Positions 24,658 to 32,208 of a stretch of DNA of 64,000 bases are shown piece after piece (the stretch's first letter is position 1; every line of letters begins with the position of its first letter). The stretch spans positions 62,001-126,000 of the forward strand of contig DAISVY010000003.1 of assembly GCA_036826635.1 (NCBI GenBank), read 5' to 3'. The notes under the pieces were generated by a model that was not told the DNA's origin, searched no databases, and saw only the letters and a list, made by a program, of their open reading frames with translations. A program made the position numbers and the translations under genes. This stretch comes from DAISVY01 sp036826635 (GTDB lineage: Bacteria; Zixibacteria; MSB-5A5; GN15; FEB-12).

Positions 24658-26481
24658 GTGCCCCCATATACCGAATTAAAACGCAGCCACACTTGTGGCG
24701 AGTTACGCTCCTCTGATGCCGGTATCAGCGTTTGTCTTAACGGGTGGGTAGACGGTGACAGACATCTGGGCGGACTTTTGTTTTTGGACCTGCGTGACCG
24801 CTACGGTCTTACTCAGGTTGTTATAAATCCTCAGGACTTCGATTCCCAAATGCTGGCGGTTGCGGAAAGAGTGCGTTCCGAGTTCGTCGTGGCCGTGAAG
24901 GGAAAAGTTCGGAGGCGACCCGAAGGTACGGTTAATCCCAGGCTCGAAACCGGGGAGATTGAAGTCGTGGCCGAGGAATTTCATATCCTTGCTGAGTCTA
25001 AGACCCCTCCCTTCGAGATTGTCGATGACACCACGGCCAAGGAAAAACTGCGCCTGGAATATCGCTATCTTGACCTTCGCCGGCGGCCGTTGCAGGAGGC
25101 GCTCAGGGTGCGTCATCAGACAACCATGGCCATGCGCAATTACATGGATTCGGTAGGTTTCCTGGAGATCGAGACCCCTCTTCTGATCCGGTCCACTCCC
25201 GAGGGAGCGCGTGATTATGTCGTGCCCAGCCGGGTTTATCCGGGCAAGTTTTATGCCCTGCCGCAGTCGCCGCAATTGCTCAAGCAGTTGCTCATGGTGT
25301 CCGGTTTCGATAAGTATTTCCAACTTGCCCGCTGTCTGCGCGATGAAGATTTGCGTTCCGACCGTCAGCCGGAACATACGCAGCTTGATGTGGAGATGTC
25401 GTTTGTCACTCCCGAGGATGTCTGGGAAGTCAGCGAAGGGGTGATGGCGGCTGTTTTCGAAAAAGTGCTGGGGGTGAAACTGGCTACGCCGTTCGAGCGG
25501 TTCAGTTATCAGGAAGTAATGAACCGCTGGGGGATAGACAAGCCGGATCTTCGCTTCGGTATGGAAATAATCGATCTTTCCGATATCGTGCGCGATTGCG
25601 ATTTTAAGGTGTTCGCTGACAATGTCAAATCCGGTGGGGTGGTCAAAGGGATTGTCCTGAAAGGCGGCGGCGGATATTCGCGCAAACAGATCGACGAGTT
25701 GACCGGCCTGGCCAAAGAAAACGGGGCGCTTGGGCTGGCCTATATCCTGCGCACCGAGAGCGAGGACAAGTCGCCTGTTCTCAAATTCATCGGCGAGTCG
25801 GTGAAAGACAAGCTGGTTGAAAAAGCCGGTGTCGAGAAGGGCGATGCTCTCTTTATCGTTTCCGATAAACCGCTCAAGGCCGAAGGGATTCTGGGACAAC
25901 TCCGGCTTCATCTGGGGCATGCTCACAAGCTGGTCAAATCCGATGAATTCAAATTCCTCTGGGTATCGGAGTTTCCGTTGTTCGACTACAACGAGGAGAA
26001 GTCTCGTTTCGAGGCCATGCATAACATCGTGTCACACCCGCTGGAAACCGATCTGGCTCTTATCGACGAAGGTTTCGATTCATCTTTGGCGCCGACCGAT
26101 ATTAACCATCCCTGGCGTCGGGTCAGGGCTGCCCAGTACGATTTGGTCTTCAATGGTTGCGAAATAGCTTCCGGGGGGCAGCGCATAAATCGTCGTGAAT
26201 TACAGGAAAAGATTCTGGCTGTTTTGGGGATCGATCATGAGCGCGCCGATAAGATGTTCGGATTCCTGCTCAGGGCTCTCGAATATGGTGCCCCTCCGCA
26301 CGCCGGTATCGCCATCGGGCTTGATCGATTGGTTTCGCTGATGCTGGGTCGTGAGAGTATCCGCGACGTGATTGCTTTTCCCAAAACCACCAACGCTGCC
26401 TCGCTTATGGACCAGACGCCGTCGGAACTGGACGCCGAGCAGCTCGCCGAACTCGGGTTGGCTATTACTAAGAGGGAATAA
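24658..26481 (+). CDS. aspS: Aspartyl-tRNA synthetase (bacterial type)
   Basis: AspS charges tRNA-Asp. The 607-residue protein has the anticodon-binding OB domain (GVWV-like LNGWVDGDRHLGGLLF), class II motif 2 (YFQLARCLRDEDLRSDRQPE), the GAD insert of bacterial AspRS, and motif 3 (GIAIGLDRL). The residue aligned with E. coli Leu30 is Leu (HLGG), as in discriminating enzymes, rather than the His of non-discriminating ones. By that hand alignment it should not mischarge tRNA-Asn. The GTG start is the only one after an in-frame stop at 24634; its GGAGG site is 14 bases away, unusually far. The phoH-like gene begins four bases after the stop. Confidence 0.96.
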   Translation: MPPYTELKRSHTCGELRSSDAGISVCLNGWVDGDRHLGGLLFLDLRDRYGLTQVVINPQDFDSQMLAVAERVRSEFVVAVKGKVRRRPEGTVNPRLETGEIEVVAEEFHILAESKTPPFEIVDDTTAKEKLRLEYRYLDLRRRPLQEALRVRHQTTMAMRNYMDSVGFLEIETPLLIRSTPEGARDYVVPSRVYPGKFYALPQSPQLLKQLLMVSGFDKYFQLARCLRDEDLRSDRQPEHTQLDVEMSFVTPEDVWEVSEGVMAAVFEKVLGVKLATPFERFSYQEVMNRWGIDKPDLRFGMEIIDLSDIVRDCDFKVFADNVKSGGVVKGIVLKGGGGYSRKQIDELTGLAKENGALGLAYILRTESEDKSPVLKFIGESVKDKLVEKAGVEKGDALFIVSDKPLKAEGILGQLRLHLGHAHKLVKSDEFKFLWVSEFPLFDYNEEKSRFEAMHNIVSHPLETDLALIDEGFDSSLAPTDINHPWRRVRAAQYDLVFNGCEIASGGQRINRRELQEKILAVLGIDHERADKMFGFLLRALEYGAPPHAGIAIGLDRLVSLMLGRESIRDVIAFPKTTNAASLMDQTPSELDAEQLAELGLAITKRE

Positions 26482-26484
26482 TCC

Positions 26485-27474
26485 TTGACCGGTATGAGCA
26501 GGGACCCGGAAGACAGGAAATCGCTGTCCTTTGATGTGGCCAGTGTCGATCAGCGATTGCTGTTTGGTCAGAACGACATCTTCCTTCGTGTTATCGAAAC
26601 ACGCTTCGATGTCAAGATAGTCGCGCGGGGTGAAGCGGTGATAATCGAAGGTCCGCCGGGACAGGTGGATCAGGTCAATCGACTGCTTCAGGACCTGGTT
26701 ACCCGGGTACGGTACGGAGATTTTATAACCGATCAGTACCTCAACTATGCGATAAGCATGGTTAAGGAAAACGGACTTGGTCCGGCCGGGGAAATCTCCA
26801 CCGAGGCTCTGCTGACCAGTTCGCTCAAGAAGATCATCAAGCCGAAAACTATTGGGCAGACCCGTTACGTTGAAGCCGTCGACAAAAACGACATCGTCTT
26901 TGCCATCGGCCCGGCCGGTACCGGCAAGACTTACCTTGCCTGCGCCATGGCGGTGGCCGAACTTAAGGCCAAGAAAGTCAACCGTATCGTTTTCACCCGT
27001 CCGGCGGTCGAGGCCGGGGAAACGCTGGGGTTTCTTCCCGGGGACATCAGGGCCAAGGTCGACCCTTACCTCAGGCCGGTTTACGATGCTTTGTATGATA
27101 TGCTCCAGCCGGACAAGATTAGAAAACTTCTGGAGATAGGTGTTATCGAGATCGCGCCGCTGGCTTTCATGCGCGGCCGGACGCTGAATGAAGCTTTCGT
27201 GGTGCTTGACGAGGCCCAAAACACGACCAGCGCCCAGATGAAGATGTTTCTTACCCGTATCGGGGAGAAGTCAAAGGCGGTCGTTACCGGCGACATTACC
27301 CAGGTCGATCTCCCTGAGCGTCGGGCTTCGGGGTTGATTCGGGTGCAGAAAATCCTTGCCGGGATACCCGGTATTGAGTTTTTGTACCTGACGGAAAAGG
27401 ATGTCATCCGCCACCGGTTGGTTCAGGACATTATAAAGGCCTACGAGCGGCACGAAACCAGGCGGAAAAAGTAG
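26485..27474 (+). CDS. PhoH-family ATPase (PhoL-like)
   Basis: A cytoplasmic P-loop ATPase of 329 residues associated with RNA metabolism and ribosome maturation together with YbeY. An N-terminal KH-like/DUF domain (LRVIETRFDVKIVARGEAVIIEGP) precedes Walker A (GPAGTGKTYLA) and Walker B (AFVVLDEAQN), followed by TGDITQVDLP. The start is taken as TTG at 26485 because GAGGG lies eight bases upstream; an ATG three codons later is less well placed. First of a conserved run: phoH-like, 7TM-HD, ybeY, CNNM protein. Confidence 0.92.
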   Translation: MTGMSRDPEDRKSLSFDVASVDQRLLFGQNDIFLRVIETRFDVKIVARGEAVIIEGPPGQVDQVNRLLQDLVTRVRYGDFITDQYLNYAISMVKENGLGPAGEISTEALLTSSLKKIIKPKTIGQTRYVEAVDKNDIVFAIGPAGTGKTYLACAMAVAELKAKKVNRIVFTRPAVEAGETLGFLPGDIRAKVDPYLRPVYDALYDMLQPDKIRKLLEIGVIEIAPLAFMRGRTLNEAFVVLDEAQNTTSAQMKMFLTRIGEKSKAVVTGDITQVDLPERRASGLIRVQKILAGIPGIEFLYLTEKDVIRHRLVQDIIKAYERHETRRKK

Positions 27475-27498
27475 GAAGGCGACAAGGAAGATCGCCCT

Positions 27499-29754
27499 AT
27501 GTTTGCTATACTGCTGCGACTAAAACGCAAGATCAAGAAGCTGCTGAAGGTTCAGACCGAAAGTCGGCAAACTCTTCAGCCCACGGCGCGTTCGCGCACT
27601 ACCAAGATCGTCATTTTGCTGGCGATTTCCGTATCCATCGGTGTGCTGTATCCGGGCGAGGTGCTCTACGATCCGCTGGACATGCCGCATCGGGGGGAGA
27701 TTGCGTCCGAGGACATCGTGGCGCCTTTCCAGATCTCCATCTACAAGAGCGACGATGAAGTTAAGGACGAACGGGCGCAGGTCCGGCAGTATACGTCTTA
27801 TATCCTTGATGCCGATACGATGGTGGTCCGTCAGGCTATCGATAGCCTGGGTAGTTTCTTCGGTTTGGTGGAACGATTTCGGGCCGCGGACAGCGTTGCC
27901 CGGGCTCAACAGCTCCCTGAGGTAACGGATTCTTTGGCTCAGCGCTTCCCGATGCTTAGCAAGACCGCCATTTCCCGTTCCCTGGCCGGACAAGTTGATT
28001 TTCAACGGGCATTGCAGACGCTCACTCAGATATATCAAACGCAGATTTACCGGGTCGGGGTGCTGCGCAGCCTGACCGAACTACCGGAATCCAGAAACCG
28101 TCTGGTGCTGGTCAGGCGAGGAGGCGAGGAGAACATATACGAGCGTGGTCGGGTGCTGGATATTCCTCTGGCATACGCGCGTTTGTTGACGGCTCTGAAT
28201 CAGGTCCCGGTCCGCGACGGTGTCGATGTTGAACTGTACTATCTGGTGGGGCGCAATTTCATCCTGCCGAATCTGACCGTTAACATGGCCGAGCACGAGC
28301 GACGTGTTCAGGGAGAACTCAGCGAGCTGTCCAATGTCAAAGAGGTGGTCAATGCCGGTGACGTGATCGTTTCGGCACGCCATAAGGTAACCGAGCGCCA
28401 GGAAGAAGTGTTGCATGAAATGGCGCGGATCATGCGGGTCGAAGCATCCCGGCAGGGACGTCTCGTGGCCTTGTTGCCGGCTCTGGCTAGAATTATTCTG
28501 GCTCTGGCCGCTTTCACGGCTTTGTATCTTTTCCTTTTCTTCTTCCGTCCTGACATATACCGGTCGAATCCCAAGATTCTGGCTCTTGTTCTGGTTTTCG
28601 CCTTGCAGATGTTTTTGCTGTATCTGGTCAATCTTCTCGGGCTCAAATCGATATATATTTACCCGGTGGCGATTTTGCCCATCATGGTTACGATCTTGTT
28701 CGATGCCGAGGTGGGTATTCTGAGTACCATTGTTCTGGCTTTGCTGCTGGGGGTGATGCACCGCTTTAGCTTCTCTCTGACGCTTCTGACGGCCGTGATT
28801 GGGTTTGTCGGTTGTCTGACATCGCGACAGGTGCGCAAACGCTCTCATTTCTATCGCATAATGTTCGCTATCGCGCTTGCGTACATCGTTCTCATATTCC
28901 TGGTGGAAAGCTTGAAGCTAACCCCCAACGCCGAGATTCTAACTGAAATGGTCTACGGTTTGTCGATAAGCATATTGTCGGTGTTGGTGATTATCGGGAC
29001 ACTTCCGGTTTTCGAGTCGCTCTTCGGTATTACTACCGACATTACCCTGCTGGAACTCTCGGACCTCAACAATCCGGTCCTTCGGCGCCTGTCAATCGAG
29101 GCTCCGGGAACTTACCATCATTCGATTTCGGTGGGGAATCTGTGCGAGGCCGCCGCCGAGGCAATCGGCGGGAATGCATTGCTGGCCAGGGTGGGCGCAT
29201 ATTATCATGATATCGGCAAGATAGAGATTCCCGAGTATTTCGTCGAGAATCAATTCAGTGTGCGTTCCAAACACGAGTCGCTGACTCCCTCGATGTCATC
29301 GCTGATTCTGTCGTCGCACGTCAAGAAGGGCAGACAACTTGGAGAAGAAGCCGGCCTTCCCGACGAAGTGCTGAATTTCATCGAAGAACATCACGGCACC
29401 ATGGTGATGTCGTATTTCTATCATAAGGCCCGCGAGCAGGAAGGTGACGGGGTGGCAACCGAGAAATACCGTTACCCCGGTCCTCGTCCACAAACGCGCG
29501 AGACCGGTATCGCCATGCTGGCTGACGCGGTCGAGGCGGCCAGCCGCACACTTGATGATCCCAAACCGGCCCGTATTCAGGGATTGATTCAGCGGATTAT
29601 CAATGATCGTTTCCAATCCGGGGAACTTGACGAGTGTCCGCTTACCCTTCGTGACCTTGCCCGTATCAAGGAGTCTTTCACGCAGGTTCTGGTGGCGGTT
29701 TTTCATCACCGTGTCAGGTATCCGGCTCCCGACGAGGGACCCAAGGGCTCATGA
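27499..29754 (+). CDS. 7TM-HD family membrane phosphodiesterase (PgpH-like)
   Basis: A 751-residue membrane protein. After a cytoplasmic tail and first membrane helix (about residues 36-55) comes an extracytoplasmic 7TMR-HDED domain (60-310). Next is a block of seven helices (about 330-510). Last is a cytoplasmic HD domain with His570-Asp571 (YYHDIGK) and upstream HHSISVGNL. PgpH of this architecture hydrolyses cyclic di-AMP. The neighbours phoH and ybeY match the conserved genomic context of the family. The stop overlaps the ybeY start by four bases. Confidence 0.92.
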   Translation: MFAILLRLKRKIKKLLKVQTESRQTLQPTARSRTTKIVILLAISVSIGVLYPGEVLYDPLDMPHRGEIASEDIVAPFQISIYKSDDEVKDERAQVRQYTSYILDADTMVVRQAIDSLGSFFGLVERFRAADSVARAQQLPEVTDSLAQRFPMLSKTAISRSLAGQVDFQRALQTLTQIYQTQIYRVGVLRSLTELPESRNRLVLVRRGGEENIYERGRVLDIPLAYARLLTALNQVPVRDGVDVELYYLVGRNFILPNLTVNMAEHERRVQGELSELSNVKEVVNAGDVIVSARHKVTERQEEVLHEMARIMRVEASRQGRLVALLPALARIILALAAFTALYLFLFFFRPDIYRSNPKILALVLVFALQMFLLYLVNLLGLKSIYIYPVAILPIMVTILFDAEVGILSTIVLALLLGVMHRFSFSLTLLTAVIGFVGCLTSRQVRKRSHFYRIMFAIALAYIVLIFLVESLKLTPNAEILTEMVYGLSISILSVLVIIGTLPVFESLFGITTDITLLELSDLNNPVLRRLSIEAPGTYHHSISVGNLCEAAAEAIGGNALLARVGAYYHDIGKIEIPEYFVENQFSVRSKHESLTPSMSSLILSSHVKKGRQLGEEAGLPDEVLNFIEEHHGTMVMSYFYHKAREQEGDGVATEKYRYPGPRPQTRETGIAMLADAVEAASRTLDDPKPARIQGLIQRIINDRFQSGELDECPLTLRDLARIKESFTQVLVAVFHHRVRYPAPDEGPKGS

Positions 29755-30191
29755 AGCTGGCTGTATACAAAGAGATTTCCGCTCGAGTTCCGATATCCGG
29801 TATTCGCCATCTGTTCGAGATGGTTACCGAGGAGGAGGCCGATCCCGACTGGCCTGCTCAGATCAATCTGGTTTTTACTACCGACCGTAAGATGCGCGCT
29901 TTGAACCGGGAGTTTCGCTCCCTCGACAAAAGCACGGATGTTCTCTCGTTCAATCTCGATTCTCCGCGCGAGCCCGGGGCTGTTTTCGGTGAGATCTATA
30001 TTTCGGTCCCTCGCGCGCGGGCTCAGGCCCGGGCCTACGACGGCCGACTTTGGGGAGAATATCTTCGTCTTTTCTGCCACGGGCTGCTTCATCTTTTCGG
30101 TTATGATCATGTTGATGCCCGGGGAAGGGCACGTATGGAAAAACAGCAGGACCGCTATTTACAATCTCTGAAGGAAACCGGGGTGTTATGA
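29751..30191 (+). CDS. ybeY: Endoribonuclease / rRNA maturation factor YbeY
   Basis: 146 residues with the zinc-binding triad H-x3-H-x5-H at His110, His114 and His120 (CHGLLHLFGYDH). The upstream LDKSTDVLSF is also diagnostic. YbeY acts in 16S rRNA 3' end maturation and ribosome quality control. ATGA-type overlap with the HD gene before it and the CNNM gene after it (stop and start overlap) shows tight translational coupling. Confidence 0.97.
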   Translation: MKLAVYKEISARVPISGIRHLFEMVTEEEADPDWPAQINLVFTTDRKMRALNREFRSLDKSTDVLSFNLDSPREPGAVFGEIYISVPRARAQARAYDGRLWGEYLRLFCHGLLHLFGYDHVDARGRARMEKQQDRYLQSLKETGVL

Positions 30192-31450
30192 TACTGCTGC
30201 TATCACTGCTGGTCGTTGTTATGGCTTTTCTTTCGGCGTACGTGGTGTCGCTTTATTCTCTGGCCACATACATCGATCCTGATGATTTCCGTGCTCTTAT
30301 GCCGGGGATGTCGGAGCGGCGTCAGCGCCTGTTGATGAAACTGGCCGGTGATCCCCGGGCTTTCGTGCAGGTCGCCACTGTTTATCGTTCGTTTTCACTT
30401 ATTGTCAGTACCGTAGGTTCGTTGCTTGCGATTGATTGTCTGGTGACGGACGCCGGGGCCAATCCGCACTATTTCTACCCGGTCGGGTTGATCGTCGTGT
30501 GGATTCTGCACATTCTCTTTATTGAATATCTGCCTCGGCGCCTTTCTCGGCGGGCTCTCGACAAAGGGATCATTCGCTATCTTCGGCTGATTACTTTTAT
30601 CTATGTTGTATTTTCGCCGATTGTTCGACTCTATCGCCAGGCCCTTGCCCGCCCCCGGCATGACGACAAGGTCACGGAGGAAGAGAAAGAAGAAATTGTC
30701 GAACGAGCCATTGAAACCTTGGCCGAACAGGCCGGTATCGGTGAAGCGATTATCGAGGAAGACGAGAAGGAGATGATCGGCCAGATCTTTCTGCTGGATC
30801 AAACTCAGGTGCGGGAGATCATGGTTCCGAGGATGGATATAACGGCGATTGAAAAATCTACCGGATTCGCCGCTATTCAGGATTTGGTGCGGGCCGAGGG
30901 CTATTCGCGCTATCCGGTGTACGAGGAAACCATCGATAAGGTGATTGGCATGTTATATGTGAAGGACATTTTCAGCAACATGCCCAAACCCGGCGAGGAG
31001 TTTGTCATCTCCAATTATCTTCGCACGCCTTTCTTTGTGCCTGAGTCCAAGGTTATCGGTGATCTTCTCAGGGAGTTCCGGTCTCGCAAACTTCACATCG
31101 CCGTGGTCGTGGACGAGTATGGCGGAGTGGCCGGCCTGGTCAGCCTGGAGGATATTCTCGAGGAAATTGTGGGGGAGATACAGGACGAACACGACACGGA
31201 AGAGGCCGAAATCCGCGTTCTTTCCGACGGTCGCTATTTGGTGGATGCCTCGGTCCGTGTGGACAAGCTCCAGAAAGAACTCGATATTGAACATGAGCAA
31301 GACGATCTGGACACGGTTGGCGGCCTGATATACGACTTGGTAGGCTCCGTGCCGGACGAAGGCGCAAAGGTCAAATGGCGCAACCTGGAATTCGAGATCG
31401 GCCGGGTAGACGGCCAGCGCATTATGACAGTTAAAGTGCGAAAACGCTGA
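30188..31450 (+). CDS. CNNM/CorC-family membrane protein with tandem CBS domains
   Basis: 420 residues. The N-terminal CNNM (DUF21-like) membrane domain with about four hydrophobic segments is followed by a pair of CBS domains (about 205-330; VREIMVPRMDITAIEK and ...YGGVAGLVSLEDILEEIVGEI). A CorC/HlyC C-terminal domain (about 340-418) ends the protein. The family handles magnesium or cobalt efflux in characterised bacteria; substrate here is not shown. Last gene of the aspS-phoH-HD-ybeY run. Confidence 0.92.
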   Translation: MILLLSLLVVVMAFLSAYVVSLYSLATYIDPDDFRALMPGMSERRQRLLMKLAGDPRAFVQVATVYRSFSLIVSTVGSLLAIDCLVTDAGANPHYFYPVGLIVVWILHILFIEYLPRRLSRRALDKGIIRYLRLITFIYVVFSPIVRLYRQALARPRHDDKVTEEEKEEIVERAIETLAEQAGIGEAIIEEDEKEMIGQIFLLDQTQVREIMVPRMDITAIEKSTGFAAIQDLVRAEGYSRYPVYEETIDKVIGMLYVKDIFSNMPKPGEEFVISNYLRTPFFVPESKVIGDLLREFRSRKLHIAVVVDEYGGVAGLVSLEDILEEIVGEIQDEHDTEEAEIRVLSDGRYLVDASVRVDKLQKELDIEHEQDDLDTVGGLIYDLVGSVPDEGAKVKWRNLEFEIGRVDGQRIMTVKVRKR

Positions 31451-31786
31451 TATCTTCTCCTGATTCCCTTCACACGGTCCGCGACATAGAAAACAAATCA
31501 CCAACCGTTCGTGTTATCTCATTACAGTAATACAAGATAGGTTGTGATAATCGAACCTTGATCCGGGGGTTCGGATGGTTCCAAAATCGAGGGATAAGAG
31601 ACCGTTGAGCGCAAATCCTGCGATCCTTAAGATATTGCTTGACAAGGCGATAACCTTTTGCTATTCTACTTGTGGCAGAATGTGCGCTGGCCCGAAGTTG
31701 GTTGGTGTGATCAGGCAAGGGGACTTTTAAGGTATATGGTCGACCTGCCGACAGGGTCAGGATAAAATAATGAGGAGGTATGGTTT
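31451..31786. other. Intergenic region upstream of the small secreted protein
   Basis: It contains the promoter listed below and a leader of about 110 bases ending in GAGGAGG. A weak sigma-54-like match (TGGCCCG near 31689) lacks the GC at -12. Nothing else recognised. Confidence 0.4.
31639..31667 (+). promoter_or_regulatory. Strong sigma-70-type promoter of the small secreted protein
   Basis: TTGACA (perfect), 17-base spacer, TATTCT. This is one of the best matches in the window and suggests a highly expressed message. Confidence 0.75.
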
Positions 31787-32077
31787 ATGAACGGCAGAAG
31801 GTTGGCAACAGTAATGCTGTTGTTGGTTTTGCTTGCCATATGTTTTGTCTCAGCGCCGGTTTTTTCGGGTGAACATCCCTGGGATGCGGACCTTGTCGAT
31901 GTTGATAAAGGCGGCGATGATTTTGATCCGTTTGCGGGAGGGGATCAGGATCAGGATACCCTGAATAGCAACGATGAGACCCCGGAGGGCCCGAAGGAGG
32001 GAGACGGGTCATCGTTCGAATTCTCGGATATTCTGGATGCGGCTGCGGATGTCATTATTTGGATTATCACCAATTAG
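31787..32077 (+). CDS. Small secreted acidic protein, function unknown
   Basis: 96 residues: a signal peptide (LATVMLLLVLLAICFVSAPVFSG) and a short mature part very rich in Asp, Glu and Gly (DVDKGGDDFDPFAGGDQDQD). It ends with a hydrophobic stretch (ILDAAADVIIWIITN) that could contact the membrane. GGAGG lies eight bases before the ATG. It stands between a strong promoter and the TPR-sigma54 regulator gene 130 bases downstream. I recognise no family. The acidic part could bind calcium; a signalling role with the regulator is only a possibility. Confidence 0.75.
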   Translation: MNGRRLATVMLLLVLLAICFVSAPVFSGEHPWDADLVDVDKGGDDFDPFAGGDQDQDTLNSNDETPEGPKEGDGSSFEFSDILDAAADVIIWIITN

Positions 32078-32208
32078 CCGGACCGTGTCCGATTCCGAAC
32101 GTGGCTGCTAAATGCGAGTGTTGAGTGTGAGCTTCGAGACACAAACAGTGATCGATCAGGTTTCGGATGACCTGAGGACAAAAGCGAAACCAGGAAGAGA
32201 TAACACAA

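Noticed and set aside
24703..26022. Open frame of about 440 codons antisense to aspS
   Set aside because: Fully inside aspS on the other strand, without motifs or a plausible start site.
31688..31704. Sigma-54 promoter-like TGGCCCG...TTGG before the small secreted protein
   Set aside because: The essential GC at -12 is missing, and a near-perfect TTGACA-N17-TATTCT promoter is present just upstream.
32124..32138. Sigma-54-like TGGCTGCTAAATGCG before the TPR activator
   Set aside because: Spacing between the GG and GC elements is nine instead of ten bases.
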